Source: Siphonodentalium dalli (lineage: Eukaryota; Mollusca; Scaphopoda; Gadilida; Siphonodentaliidae). Taken from it: a stretch of 64,000 nucleotides of DNA. The notes under the pieces are model-generated. The model did not search any database and had not been told where the DNA came from. It saw only the letters and a program-made list of their open reading frames with translations. The first letter of the stretch is position 1. Each line of letters begins with the position of its first letter. Location of the stretch: the NCBI GenBank assembly GCA_032622095.1, contig CP136069.1, positions 154,369,043 to 154,433,042 of the forward strand. Reading direction: 5' to 3'. Positions 23,213 to 36,030 of the stretch are shown here, piece after piece. Position numbers and translations under genes: made by a program.

Positions 23213-26071
23213 TATTGTTCTTGGAGTATCGTACAGATCTGCACAATTCTGCTCTCAAAATTATTGGGAACACCTGGAATCCTTAATATCAGACGCTCTC
23301 GACATTTCCGAATACGTTGTCATTACAGGAGATTTTAACTCCAATTTCATGGATAGTTCATCGAAGTTGAAAAATATAACGGATGGTTTCAGCATGAAAA
23401 ATTCAATAATGGTCCCCACGAGAGTGACCTCCACCTCAAGCACGTTACTTGACCCAATTATTACTTCAAACTCTCTCCGTGTAATATATGCCGATGTCCT
23501 AGATCTCGGAGTTTCAGACCACTTAGGTGTATATGCTACAATAACATTTGAAAACACGACCGCAGCGTCATTTCTAAGACAAGTGTGGAACTACAGAAAA
23601 GCTAACTTTTCCCATGCAAATAACCTACTTGCTAATGTCAACTGGGATGACCTCATAACACATGCATCGGATGTGAACACAGCTGCCAATAACATTCAAT
23701 TAGAATTTCTGTCCATAATGGCGAAAACAATTCCACAGTCGTACATTACAGTAAGAACTTCTGATAAAATCTGGTTCAACTCGGACATCCGTTTTGAGAT
23801 ACGAAAACGTGACAGAGTTAGGAAAAAAGCCATGAAAAATGAAAACCCTGAAATCTGGAGAAAATACAAAAATATAAGAAACAAAGTCAATAACATGAAG
23901 AAGCACGCAAAAATTAAATTTGAAGAAAACCTAGAAGAACGAATAAGAGAAGCGTCCAACCCGCGAGACTTTTGGCGAATAATGCATTACCTACTAAACA
24001 AGAAACGAACAAAAAATATCCCCCCACTATACAGCTCCTCCGGTACTATCTCTGCTAACAATAAGACATATGCAATAGATGATAATGAAAAAGCCAAAAT
24101 CTTAAACGACAGCTTCATTGCAAATTCTACAATTAATGGTGCTAATAATAACCTGCCTAATTTTCCGAAACGCACCGCAAACACCATGCCTGACTTGATC
24201 TTCACAGAAACCGAGGTTGAAACAGCCATCAAATCTTTTAAACTTAACAAAGCCCACGGGCACGATGGGATTAGCGTTAGAATGCCCCGCGAAACAGCAA
24301 AATCGATAGCTCACCACTGGTCCTTCTATTCAGGAAATCTATCAATACAGAGAAATTCCCAAACTCCAGGAAATCCGCAAACGTGATCCCGATTTTCAAA
24401 AAAGACGATCCAGCTGACGCCAAAAATTATCGACCAATATCCCTTTTACCATGTGTATCTAAAATTTTGGAGAAAGTTGTTCTGAAACAGATTAGTAAGT
24501 TTTTCATCGAAAATGAGCTCTTGTATTTTCATCAATCCGGTTTTCTCCCAGGTCACAGTAAAACATACCAACTATTAGACCTATACCACAACTTGTGCCA
24601 AACCCTCGATAAAGGACTATTTACATGTTCCATATTCTGTGATATATCCAAAGCTTTTGAAAGGGTTTGGCACAGGGGACTGATACATAAATTGAAAGCT
24701 TATGGATTAAAAGGAACGACTTTAAATTGGATAGAAGACTACCTAGATAACCGGACGCAAAGAGTCCTAGTCAATGACATATTTTCAAAATATGAGGTCA
24801 TCCAAGCAGGAGTGCCCCAGGGATCTATCCTGGGACCTTTCTTGTTCCTTGTCTATGTAAATGATCTAGCCGATGGTATTGAATCGGTAACGATAATGTA
24901 CGCTGATGACACTTGCCTCACGAATAGCCACTTTGATATTAATATACTTGAAGGTACTATGAACAGCGACTTAGACAAAATTACAGCGTGGTCCAAAAAC
25001 TGGCTGGTCAGCTTTAATCCAATTAAAACAGTTGGAATGTCCTTCTCATTGGTTGCTCCATCTACAGAGAATCCGAACCTCAAATTCGTGGGAAATTCAA
25101 TCGACTTTGTGGACAAGCATAAACATTTAGGTCTGGAACTCCAATCAAATCTCAAAAGGAACGCCCACATCGAAGGCTCTGTCAAAAAGATTGCATCGCG
25201 CCTATCTCAACTTCGTCGCATCAAATATCAACTAAACAGGAAAACCATCGAAATTATTTACAAAACATACATTTTACCACTATTTGATTATTCAGATGCC
25301 GTTTGGGACAATGCCTCTAACTATATGTTAGAAAAGCTTGACCGGCTTCATATCGATGCTGGCCGGATAGTCAGCGGTATCACCCGTTCTGCCTCGGGTG
25401 ATGCGGTATTACAGGAAGTTGGATGGCCTTCACTCAATAAAAGACGCCAAACACATAAATTGCAGGCACTCTATAAAATCGTCAACAATTTAGCACCAAC
25501 ATATCTATCCACTATACTTCCCCCCAGATCTCATGAAGTTGCAGACTATAATTGGAGACGCCCCAGTAAATTTTATTCATATTACTGCAATACTGAACAC
25601 TTCAAACAGTCATTTTTCCCAAAGATGGCCATGGAATGGAATAAACTTGCCAAATTAATCACTGACGTTGAACAATTTTCTACCTTCAAAACCAACTTGC
25701 AACATATAGATCCAACGCCCAGTCCCCCTCGACATTTCTACGTTGGACTCAGAAAATACAATATTTTTCACTGTCGCCTACGTAACTTGTGTAGTGAACT
25801 CCGATCTGATATGTTCAACAACTATATCGCTGACAGCCCCGCATGTTCGTGTGGAAACCGGTATGAAGACGCATATCATTATTTCTTCATGTGCCCATTG
25901 TACCAAAGAGAGCGCTCAGAATTATCTGAGAAACTAACCCGTGAAAATCTCATAATAAGCAACATTGCAGAACTCATGTGTGGAATACCTAATATCTCGT
26001 CCCAAAAAAATATGAGACTATTTGACATCACACAGCAATATATTGCCGCGACTAAACGTTTCGACCCCTAA
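23213..26071 (+). pseudogene. Endonuclease (C-terminal part) plus reverse transcriptase of the truncated non-LTR element
   Basis: The APE-type endonuclease remnant shows VVITGDFNSNF (about 23318-23350) and VSDHLGVYA (about 23512-23540). The RT follows: KAHGHDGISV (about 24250), NVIPIFKKDD then NYRPISLL (24383-24450), motif A FCDISKAFERVWHRGL (about 24637-24680), motif B GVPQGSILGPFLF (about 24808-24850) and motif C MYADDTCL (about 24896-24920). The C-terminal part carries a Cys/His cluster, CSCGNRYEDAYHYFFMC (about 25846-25896), typical of the tail of Jockey/CR1-group RTs, and ends at a stop at 26069-26071. One frameshift near 24310 separates two long frames that overlap by a few bases. Confidence 0.88.
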
Positions 26072-26566
26072 AAGATTTTATATTATATGTATGTATATGT
26101 GTGTCCACACGGATCCATATATGTGTGCATGTGTATATTTAGGTGTATGTACATACATAAGTATATCACTTCTGAATATACTTAAAGGTGCTTCCGAAAT
26201 TTCAATTTTTATGTGGCAGTTATCTCACAAACGGACCAACCTCCCCCACAAACATGCACGTTCTTATCAATTGTCGGTACTGTCTTCCAGAACGCTACAA
26301 TAATGAAAACCTAGTTCATGACTGTCTACTATTATTATTTTTTCACAATGTAGCCTCATTGTTTTAAACACAAATCTACACAACCTCTGGAAGGCAATAC
26401 AAATTATATATCTCTAAACTGATCATCATGTAAATACGTTTATATACCGTCATCTTGATCACATGTATGTAATATTATTGTATCGGGAGAGGGGCTTCGT
26501 AAGTTGTAAAAACTTGTGCCTCAATCCCTTTTGTATATTATACAAATAAAATATGTTTCAAGTCAA
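23213..26566 (+). mobile_element. 5'-truncated non-LTR retrotransposon between kilobase direct repeats
   Basis: The element is 3354 bp. It begins inside the endonuclease domain and ends 16 bp after an AATAAA (26545-26550) without a long poly(A). The 3' terminal bases are TTTCAAGTCAA. The flanks are the direct repeats 22239-23212 and 26567-27528, which behave as a target-site duplication of roughly 965 bp. The coding region is broken by a single frameshift near 24310, so the copy decayed little after insertion. Confidence 0.85.
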
Positions 26567-27528
26567 GTTTAGATGTACTGAGGCCGGGTGGGGGGGGGGG
26601 GGGGTCGGAAAATTGTTTCAGGCACATATGCTGATTTTTTACTTTCGACCCTTGTTGGGACCCACCCACCCCCTTTTAACACTAAAACAGAGATTTGCGG
26701 GGGGGATTCACTGTAAATAGCTGTATATGAATTTCTGTGCATAAAATTTGCCATGGATGTTAACATTGACATGTAAATAGGAACGAGTCATTTCCAAATT
26801 TGCAACAAAATACAACACGATAACTGCCTGAAGTCAGTTTAGCAGTTAGAATTACATTATTTATCTTATTTTAAGGTGTTTTAATCCAAACTCATTGCAA
26901 AAACAGTAAAAAAACGTGCAGGAAATTGTTTTGTGAGTTGCGAAAAAATTTGCTTGTTGGTCCTATCGACCACCCATCCACCCCGGCATACGTGCCCGGA
27001 AAAATACCCCCCCCCCGGAGGCGACCAATTTTTTCACCCTGATGAAAATCTCAGTTCCTCGCAGACATTCAATTCACTTGATGCTACTGATCTACATTCA
27101 TGGTAAACCAGACATCTTTCTGAAATATAGGTACTGTCATGGACCATCATACAGGGCGACTTGGGACACATCTTCTCCCTAAAATATGTCCCATCTCCCT
27201 ATTTTGTCCCATACCAGGAGAGGTGACCTCTCTCATTTACCAATAGCATCTTTAAAGAATATTTACTGATTATAGTCGTATTCTTACTCAATATATGGTT
27301 TTAAAAATGGACTCTTGTATCGAATAATACGTATTTGATCATAGAAGAGATGTAATTCATGAGTCAGAACCATTAAGTCATATATTAAAGGCACGGATGG
27401 CGTTCGTTGCAGAAATGTGCGTATTTGTTCAAATCGCCATCAACAGAAGGAATATTAACATATATAAAGTTTTGTTCATATGCCAAACATAATCAGCGCG
27501 TAAATAGTCTATTGTTGTCAAGACTACG
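26567..27528. repeat. Long direct repeat, right copy, flanking the 23213-26566 retroelement
   Basis: It matches 22239-23212 over its whole length. Visible differences include one fewer CACTT near 27075, a shorter G run near 26700, and single changes such as TTAACATTG for TTACCATTG. The small divergence dates the insertion as fairly recent but not new. Confidence 0.92.
26586..27020. mobile_element. hAT-like G-rich-ended element, duplicated copy
   Basis: This is the counterpart of 22258-22702 inside the right direct repeat, with the same terminal inverted G/C-run ends. Confidence 0.6.
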
Positions 27529-27656
27529 ATGGTGTACGCAAACAAGAGCCTGCTCGTGTTACATAAGTTTTGCTTCTGTTTACATAACACAGCGCAATTC
27601 TATTGGTTAATCACACACAAATGATATAAACACTCTTTATTTTTTCCATATCAGGA
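27388..27656. repeat. Dispersed repeat family A, copy
   Basis: It matches 10589-10869 through GCACGG, CAAGAGCCTGCTCGTGTTAC, TGCTTCTGTTTACATAAC and CTCTTTAT. It runs unbroken across the position where the left long direct repeat is cut by the retroelement. Confidence 0.85.
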
Positions 27657-28794
27657 AAACATGGCTGCCAGCGGCCATCTTGGATTTCAAAATTTGCAAC
27701 AAAATACAACACGATAACTGCCTGCAGTCAGTTTACCAGTTAGAATTACATTATTTCTCTCATTCAAAGTGGTTTTGAAGCCCAACTCATTGCCAAAACA
27801 CTAAAAAAACAAGCAGGAATTATTTTTTTTAGTTGCGGAAAAAATTGCTTGTTGGTGGCTTTAACCACCCACCCACCCCGGCATATGTGCCGGGGTGAGA
27901 ATAGGTTGTATATGTACATATATGTGGCAGTATCCGCGGGGCGAGAATAGGTTGTATATATGTACATATATATGTGGCAGTATCCGCGGGGCAGAAGCTA
28001 CACGCATTTCTATGTATAGGTGTACACACATGTACATGTCTGTCTATATTTGTACACGATGACACACCAACTTAATGTCAGCCGTATGTAAAGTTTGCTC
28101 TAACGTTGCACATCGATTCTACGAACACAAATGCCATGTTGCCCGTATAAAAACGGAAGAAAACGCTTACAAATCGCCGCATGAATCTCGCTGAAATTTT
28201 TTTCCGGCACATATGCCGGGGTGGGTGGGTGGTTAAAGCCACCAACAAGCAATTTTCAGCGAGATTCATGCGGCGATTTGTAAGCGTTTTCTTCCGTTTT
28301 TATACGGGCAACATGGCATTTGTGTTCGTAGAATCGATGTGCAACGTTAGAGCAAACTTTACATACGGCTGACATTAAGTTGGTGTGTCATCGTGTACAA
28401 ATATAGACAGACATGTACATGTGTGTACACCTATACATAGAAATGCGTGTAGCTTCTGCCCCGCGGATACTGCCACATATATATGTACATATATACAACC
28501 TATTCTCGCCCCGCGGATACTGCCACATATATGTACATATACAACCTATTCTCGCCCGGCACATATGCCGGGGTGGGTGGGTGGTTAAAGCCACCAACAA
28601 GCAATTTTTTCCGCAACTAAAAAAAATAATTCCTGCTTGTTTTTTTAGTGTTTTGGCAATGAGTTGGGCTTCAAAACCACTTTGAATGAGAGAAATAATG
28701 TAATTCTAACTGGTAAACTGACTGCAGGCAGTTATCGTGTTGTATTTTGTTGCAAATTTTGAAATCCAAGATGGCCGCTGGCAGCCATGTTTTT
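27657..28794. repeat. Near-perfect palindrome, about 540 bp arms
   Basis: The left arm 27657-28196 is the reverse complement of 28254-28794 with very few differences, around a 57 bp spacer. The spacer itself repeats a block of the right arm (CCGGCACATATGCCGGGGTG, then the GTGGGTGG run). The arms contain (ATGTAC)-rich stretches and the tail of the G-rich-ended hAT-like family. Confidence 0.92.
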
Positions 28795-29085
28795 TTGGCC
28801 GAATGACCTCAAAATGACTCATTCCTATTTACATGTCCATGTTAACATCCATGATAAATAGTATGCACAGAAATTCATATACAGCTGTTTACAGTGAATT
28901 TCCCCCCGCAAATCTCTGTTTTAGTGTTAAAAGGGGGGTTGGTGTCAAAAAATGGTCGGAAAAAACTGCCGAAAACGGAAAAAAATTTGGCGGTGGGGGT
29001 GGGTGGGTACAAAAAATGATCGAAAGGGAAAAAATGCCATACGCGCCTGAATTTTTTTCCGACCCCCCCCCCCCTGATATACATG
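28795..29085 (-). mobile_element. hAT-like element end, inverted orientation
   Basis: The sequence is the reverse complement of the first part of the 26586-27020 element (TTCATATACAGCTG, CCCGCAAATCTCTGTTTTAG). It ends TTTTTTTCCGAC, a C run and CCTG at about 29085. With the adjacent palindrome it suggests an element that was inverted-duplicated at one side. Confidence 0.65.
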
Positions 29086-29515
29086 CTTTATATGGGTAGA
29101 AGCGTATAAAGTAGCAATCTTTCAGTTGTTTCGATAATAGTGAGACAAACTCTCTTGTGTTTACTGTATAAATATTAGACTAAAATGAACGCTCTTTATT
29201 GTTTCGTGTTTAGGAAAGGTCTGGCGGCTTGGTCTGATTGTTGTCCCCAAAACAAAATATTCGGGGGATTTCGGTGTTTGCCCGTTGAGCCGTCCGTTTT
29301 TCCGTCCACCCGAAACATGTATTGCCCGGATGATAACTTGAATAGTTTTCGACAGCATTTGATGAAACTTTCATGGCCTTCATATAAGAAACTCCCTATC
29401 AAATTCTAAAACACATTTGGAAAAAAATATATATTGTTATCAAGTGCACTAAAGTCATTGGGTAGCAGCTTGAAATGCGGAAGTGTCGTTTTGTAGGAAC
29501 CGTGCCCAAGCAGTA
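29086..29515. other. Gene-free stretch
   Basis: It contains AACGCTCTTTATTGTTTCGT, a short block resembling part of family A. Open frames of 65-74 codons on both strands have no recognisable product. Confidence 0.45.
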
Positions 29516-32500
29516 TAGTCCAGGAGATATTGGTCGACCTCTGCACCCCCCCCCCAGGACTTAACTTCACCCCACTAATTTTCTTCCTTAAGGTCTCCTC
29601 TAATTTTTTTCACTTGTTAACAAGAAAAAAAAGTGGCCGCAGAGACTCCAGACAAGATGGCGTCCATCATGGCAGCCATTTTATTTTAATGCACCAGGTC
29701 TCTTTGATCGCCATTATAGTAAAGATGATAGCACATGCGGTCTTGTTTTCCGCTCGATTCGTTATGCTAATATACAACCCTTACAAATTAGCCAAAAATC
29801 CGACACCAGAATCCAATATGGCGGCCAAGATGGCCGCCGAAATGTGAAAATACGCTATTTTTCTGACATGTTACCACCTTTCGGTTGTCTCTGTGGGAAA
29901 ATGTTAGAATTTTTGCGTCATGTTATACATTTATCATATAGAGGAGTCCTTGGCGAACACACGGAGACCATAATAGGCATTCATTGCTGGATATTTTTGT
30001 CCGATATCACGTTTTCCCAAATGCCGGTATCATAGGTCAAAGCCGAATCTCCGTTAATAACGCGATGTTATGTTTCGAATCAATGAATGTTATTGCTATT
30101 ATAGCAACACACATGCATATATATTTGCAGGAGATACTCGAGCTAGGATTCCTCTTATACCTGAGTTGAGGAATATTTACCCAAATCCAAGATGGCGGCC
30201 AAAATGGCCACCAGAAATAAAAAATCGCCGAAAATCGCTGAGTTTAACATCAATGAGCATTATTGTCATGACAACTCCACACCTGCTTACTATTGTAAGT
30301 TGGGAACACTTAGGCGAAGAACTTTCCTTGTACCATATCCAAATAAAAGTCCCCCAAATTCAAAATGGCGCCCACAATGTTCACATCATTGGGCATTATT
30401 GTCGAGACAACTCTATCCATGCGTACAGTTGAGTTGGAAATACTGAGGTGAAGTAATTATCTTACATCTCATACAAGAAATGGTTTTCCAAATTGAAGAT
30501 GGCGGCCAAAATGGCGACCGAAATTTGAAAACAAGTCTACATTCCTTTACTTTCTTACGATGGGCGTTATTGTTTCGCGATTTCTATCCACCATTACATG
30601 TTGATATGGAATAGTGATATGAAGTATTCATTAGGGTTTGGCAATTGATACTCACAGCCAAGATCGCTGCTAAATTGGCGGCTAGAAATTGAAAAGAAAT
30701 CGATATTTTCACATATTAATTTCAACTTTTTGTCATAATATCGGTATGTATGGACGAAACTGTATATAAACCATCTGCTAGTTCAACTTAAAGGTATAAA
30801 AACGCATAACATAGCTTGTATCCTTCTGGAAAGATGAAAAACCACCATTAATATCGCGATGTGGCATTTCGAAATCCAGTCTCCACTTAGCACCGATAAT
30901 GGCCGTAAGCGAGGTGCGCCGAATAGTTATATCAGAACAATTACCTGATAACATATTCTGATTTGCCACGTCATGTCCATAATTATCTGGACCAGCTTCC
31001 ATTTCTTTGTCTGATAAATCTAGGTCGCTCACACCGACAAATTATTCACCACTTCCTGGGAGTAGGGTCCCTCTAATCATAACGTTTCAAACAATTCATT
31101 TTCCGGTGTCTAGCTTACGATTTTAAATATTTGCTAAATATGATATTTGTGCGTCATCTTGAACTAGGAAGGCATATGGCCGATGGGTATACAAGCTTAC
31201 ATAAGGTCATCTCTATGTATGTGTCTCATACCCCATGGGATAACGACATGTAAACCTGGCGAACCAGTTAGCTAGTCACTTCTCAATAGATGGTTTATCA
31301 ACTCACAAACTCAGCGAACGCAATGGCATATGTGGACAACTTCGACAGTGTTTCGAAGGTTGCTAGCTGTCTCATTCCCTTCGACAGATGTCTATCTGCT
31401 AAGGAGAAGACCCTAGTGTACAGACTACCCACACTTCTTGACCATTATCAGAAGCAAACTGTGTGACGCACCGCAGTTGTCTCGTCGAATATCTCCCAAC
31501 AGAGAAGAACAATGCTCGCGGTGCTAGTTTGTGGACATGCGCCATGATACTGGGAATGAAATGGACCACTGTATACACCACCCCTACACCTGGTGCATGT
31601 TTAAGATATCGAATGGCATGCGTGTCGGTTTTATTTGGTGTGGTAAGATTGTATTTCCACATCCGTTTCGAAGCCTTTCTGATTCAACTACGTACACTTT
31701 TGCCTGAATAATACTATGCTAGCCTCCCTCAAAACAGTCGGATGGACTAAAGGATAATGTCTTAAAAGCATGAATGTATGCGTGTTTTGTTATCCTCTCT
31801 CGGGGTTAGGGTCAGTATGTGGGCGATATTATTCAAGAAAATGTCAGGAACTGTGGTGCATTTATTTCACTAAGTATTTAAAGAACAATTTACAGTCTCG
31901 ATGGCAATGGCTGTGAACGTTGGGGAACGCGACCTTTATGATCATATAGCTTTATATATATAACTTTAGAATATAGTAGTTAATGTCTCATGCAGGAAAC
32001 TGGTCGCATTGGTGATGTTACCAAGAAATCACTTGGTGTACCAACGTTTGTTGAACTGAATGCAAGAGCTCATCAACGTAACATTCCTCTGGATGTTCTT
32101 CGCGTTGAACATTTCACCCTTTTGTTGATGGCATTTGTACATTCTTGAACCATACCACCCAGCGTGAGCATGACATATCAACCAACTATCAAAGGTATCG
32201 CCTTTAAGACTACACCCCAGTATTGGTGGGGCTTATACATCAGTAGCCAATGGCATACTCCTGGTCCAGTTGTTTAAGAACGGCTTCCAAACGGATGGGA
32301 ACATACACTCTTAGCATACAAGGAAGGCAAAGCCACACATGAGATCCTGTCGGAATCTAAATCATAACAAAATGAGGGGCGGTGCAGTCATGGTCCAATT
32401 TCATTTCCACTGTCATGACACATACCCACAAACTAGCACCGTGTGTATTGTTATCATCTACTTGGATATGTTCGGTGAAACGATTGCAGGACGCCAACAA

Positions 32501-34536
32501 GCTTGTTCTTATGATCATGTTCAAGGAGTTTGGGTATATTATGCATTATGGTCTTCTACGGCTACGCCTAAGCAGAAATACATCCGTCAAATGTCGGGCT
32601 TTCAACATTCGAAGCCATATACAGAAGTTGTCCGGGTACGTCAGTGCATTAGATGAGTATGTGAATTGATAAACCATATATTGAGAAGTGGCTTTTTGGG
32701 AAGATCACCAGGTGTACACGTTGTTATCCCCATTAGGTCACCAAAGCTGACAATACGCAGATAGATAGGTCCTTCTGGAAGCTAGTATACGCATCGACCG
32801 AATACCTTTATAGTGTATCACACAAGATGACGCATATACCCCATATGTAGCATCTGAATTATACCATAAGCTATACCACGAATGAAGCTCGCTAAGAATT
32901 CCAAGTTTTCGAAACACACGTGAGCTGGACACCGGCATATGTATTGTTTGAAACATTCCGATTAGTGGCACACTCCTACAAAGAAGAGTAGTGAACCGTT
33001 GTTGTGAGTGAGATAGATTAATCTGACGAAGAGATGGAAACGAGTCTAGATAATACTGAATGTGGCAATTCAGAATAAGCTCAGGTACTGTTGTTTTGAT
33101 TCTTGGAAGTCATAATATGACTATTCGGTGCACCTATATACGGTTACGGCCAGTATGAGCCCTTAGTGGAGAATGGATTTTGAAATGCCACATTGCGATT
33201 GTGGGTTTTCATCCTTCCAAAAGCCTACGACTTACATTGGAACTAATAGATGGCTTATATTATGTACCGTTTCGTTTATACAAATCAATATTATGACAAA
33301 AAGTTGAAATTAGTATGTGATAATATCGGCTTCTTTTCAATTTCTGCCTGCCAGTTTGGCCGCCATATTGAATGTGAGTATCACTTGCCAAACCCTAATG
33401 AATAATTCATACATATCAACATGTAATGGTGGGTAGAAATCGCGTAACAATAACGCCCATCCTAAGAAAGTAAAGGAATGTAAGCGTGTTTTCAAATTTC
33501 GGTCGCCATTTTGGCCGCCATCTTCGATTTGGAAAACCATTTCTTGCATGAGATGTAAGGTAATTACTTCACCTCAGTATTTCCAACTCAACTGTACGCA
33601 TGGATGGAGTTGTCTCGACAATAATGCCCAATGATGTGAATATGAGGAAATTTCGGTGATTTTTCAAAATCTGTCCGTCATTGTGGGCGCCATTTTGGAT
33701 TTGGGGGACTTTTATTTGAATATGGTACAAGGAAAGTTCTTCGCCTAAGTGTTCCCAACTTACAATAGTAAGCAGGTGTGGAGTTGTCATGACAATAATG
33801 CTCACTGATGTTAAAATCAGCGATTTTCGGCGATTTTTTATTTCTGGTGGCCATTTTGGCCGCCATCTTGGATTTGGGTAAATATTCCTCAACTCAGGTA
33901 TAAGAGGAATCCTAGCTCGAGTATCTCCTGCAAATATATATGCATGGGTGTTGTTATAATAGCAATAACATTCATTGATTCGAAACATAACATCGCGTTA
34001 TTAACGGAGATTCGGCTTTGACCTATGATACCGGCATTTGGGAAAACGTGATATCGGACAAAAATATCCAGCAATGAATGCATATTATGGTCCTCGTGTG
34101 TTCGCCAATGACTCCTCTATATGATAAATGTATAAGATGACGCAAAAATTCTAACATTTTCCCACAGAGACAAACGAAAGGTGGTAACATGTCAGAAAAA
34201 TAGCATATTTTCACATTTCGGCGGCCTTCTTGGCCGCCATATTGGATTCTGGTGTCGGATATTTGGCTAATTTGTAAGGGTTGTATATTAGCATAACGAA
34301 TCGAGCGGGAAAAAAGAGCCGCATGTGCTATCATCTTTACTATAATGGCGATCAAAGAGACCTGGTGCATTAAAAAAAATGGCCGCCATGGACGCCATCT
34401 TGTCTGAAGTCTCTGCGGCCACTTTTTTTTCTTGTTAACAAGTGAAAAAAATTAGAGGAGACCTTAAGGAAGAAAATTAGTGGGGTGAAGTTAAGTCCTG
34501 GGGGGGTGCAGAGGTCGACCAATATCTCCTGGACTA
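29516..34536. repeat. 5 kb degenerate palindrome (foldback-like)
   Basis: The left arm (29516 to about 31690) is complementary to the right arm (about 32290 to 34536), with a spacer of about 0.6 kb. The outermost 0.2 kb (TAGTCCAGGAGATATTGG…) is almost identical and similarity falls toward the centre. GTA lies at both outer borders. The outer half of each arm is built from diverged units of about 130-190 bp that carry AAGATGGCGGCCAAAATGGC-type motifs (near 29812, 30190, 30363, 30497 and 30657, mirrored at 33350-34240). No transposase ORF is seen. Short ORFs in both arms are mirror copies of one another. Confidence 0.88.
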
Positions 34537-34809
34537 GTATATTTCCCGAAAAATCACAATAATGCCAGAACTAGTTACCTGGTTCCTCTGGCTAGTTGGA
34601 AGATGCAGTTGCGTTTTGAAAGATTTAGTAAATAAAAACTAAATGCCTTGAAAACGCCATTTCTGAGCAACCCCAAGGTGACTCACATTCCGAGCTACCT
34701 GTCGATAAATTGTCTAGCGGTAACGGTTATAATGAGTTTGACTACTCCGCCCATTATCACTCTGTTGTAACGTGTTGTTACATATAAGTAATGTTCCTTT
34801 CTCTTGCAG

Positions 34810-34849
34810 GTGACGCTGGTGGTAGTTATTGTGCTGGCGTTCGTTGACT
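34810..34849 (+). CDS. Host gene, hydrophobic leader exon (exon a)
   Basis: This 40 bp exon follows a good acceptor (TTTCTCTTGCAG) and precedes a strong donor (GTGAGT at 34850). It reads VTLVVVIVLAFVD plus the first base of a Cys codon, a hydrophobic stretch fitting the core of a signal peptide. The single leftover base joins GC at 42228 to make TGC (Cys), so the phase matches the next exon and the reading continues VLTATYGEVCEN. It starts in phase 0, so an upstream exon with the ATG must exist. I could not identify that exon within the window. The call rests on splice signals, hydrophobicity and phase agreement; no transcript was available. Confidence 0.6.
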
Positions 34850-36030
34850 GTGAGTACACCCATACCTATTTACCTGTCTGTGCGTGGTATTAATTACATA
34901 AAAATTCCCGATTCCCGAACTTGGATGTCATGGCTTATAATGATGGGGCCCAGTAGTGATTCTGGTCGGAGATGTAATCACATATTTGAATGAAAAATAA
35001 TCCGTGATATTTATTAATTTGGACGAGGGATCAAGATATTTTGAATTAAAATCCCCTACTATAGTAGTAGTATTACGTTATGGAAGATGAGATATCTAAG
35101 CTTCATAAATGGATTCCACGATGAGGGTCCCATAATTTGTCAAAGTGTCGGGATGGATTTCAGTTATACACTGAAAAACTTTTTCGTGTTGTAACTGTTT
35201 CAACAAGTCGTTTTAACGTCTTGTTTTTATTTCTACAATTCAATATAATGACTTCAAACAACTCGTTATAACGACTTGCAAGTCATTATAACGAGTTGTA
35301 GGTCGTTATAACGAGTGGTTGCAAGTCATTATAACGACTTACATGTCGTTATAACGAGTTGTATATTTCCTAATGCTATTTCGTGGGTTCACACATCGGG
35401 TAAATTGCCTGTAATTAACTTATACTTTATAATGCCATGTGGTACAGATGGCTATTTATACATACATGGATACTCCACACATTGTAAACATAGAGATTAC
35501 GAAGTATGTGACTATTTGAAAGGGGGAGGCCCAAAACATTGTATTACAAACTCATCCGGTGTAATAAAATGTGAACATGTTGTTTTTGTTGAGATACCAA
35601 CCTGTGTTCTGTTCTCGTTTCTGAATAGAGTCTAATATTTTCAATGGAAGGGCAATGACTCCATATCTTAAATATAGTGAGTTATTCCCCTTCCATTGAA
35701 AATAAATTATAGTTTAAATTATGTTGCATTCTGGGAGCCGCAACGGGGGCAATGTTTCAACTATGTTCTGTTACTCTATATACACTTTCTGAGACACAAA
35801 ACTTCCAAATGGTGATGAATTATAGTATTGTAATCATATGTTGTGGCATAGATTATTATTAAAACCGTACATCAAGGCACTATGAGGAATAATCAGTGAC
35901 TTGAACAAACGGGCCTTTAAGGTTATGTATAGTAAAGGGCGGCGCGTGTACGTTTTATAAACCTATGATAGCCCTCACACTTCATGAACTTTTTGTATAA
36001 AATTGGATACATGGGCCTAAAAATATATAA
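34850..36030. other. Intron 1 start: short TTATAACGA repeats and a dispersed repeat
   Basis: From 35210 to 35360, units of the form CTCGTTATAACGACTTGCAA alternate in both orientations. The segment 35440-35640 is related to 53600-53800 and 53940-54070 (AAAACATTGTATTA, TCCGGTGTAATAAA). It ends in an inverted repeat at 35636-35704 (TTTTCAATGGAAGGG against its complement). No coding region is supported. Confidence 0.6.

Noticed and set aside
29530..34370. ORFs of 60-139 codons in both arms of the 5 kb palindrome
   Set aside because: The same peptides appear mirrored in both arms because the DNA is an inverted repeat; they lack domains and contain the ATGGCGGC motif units.
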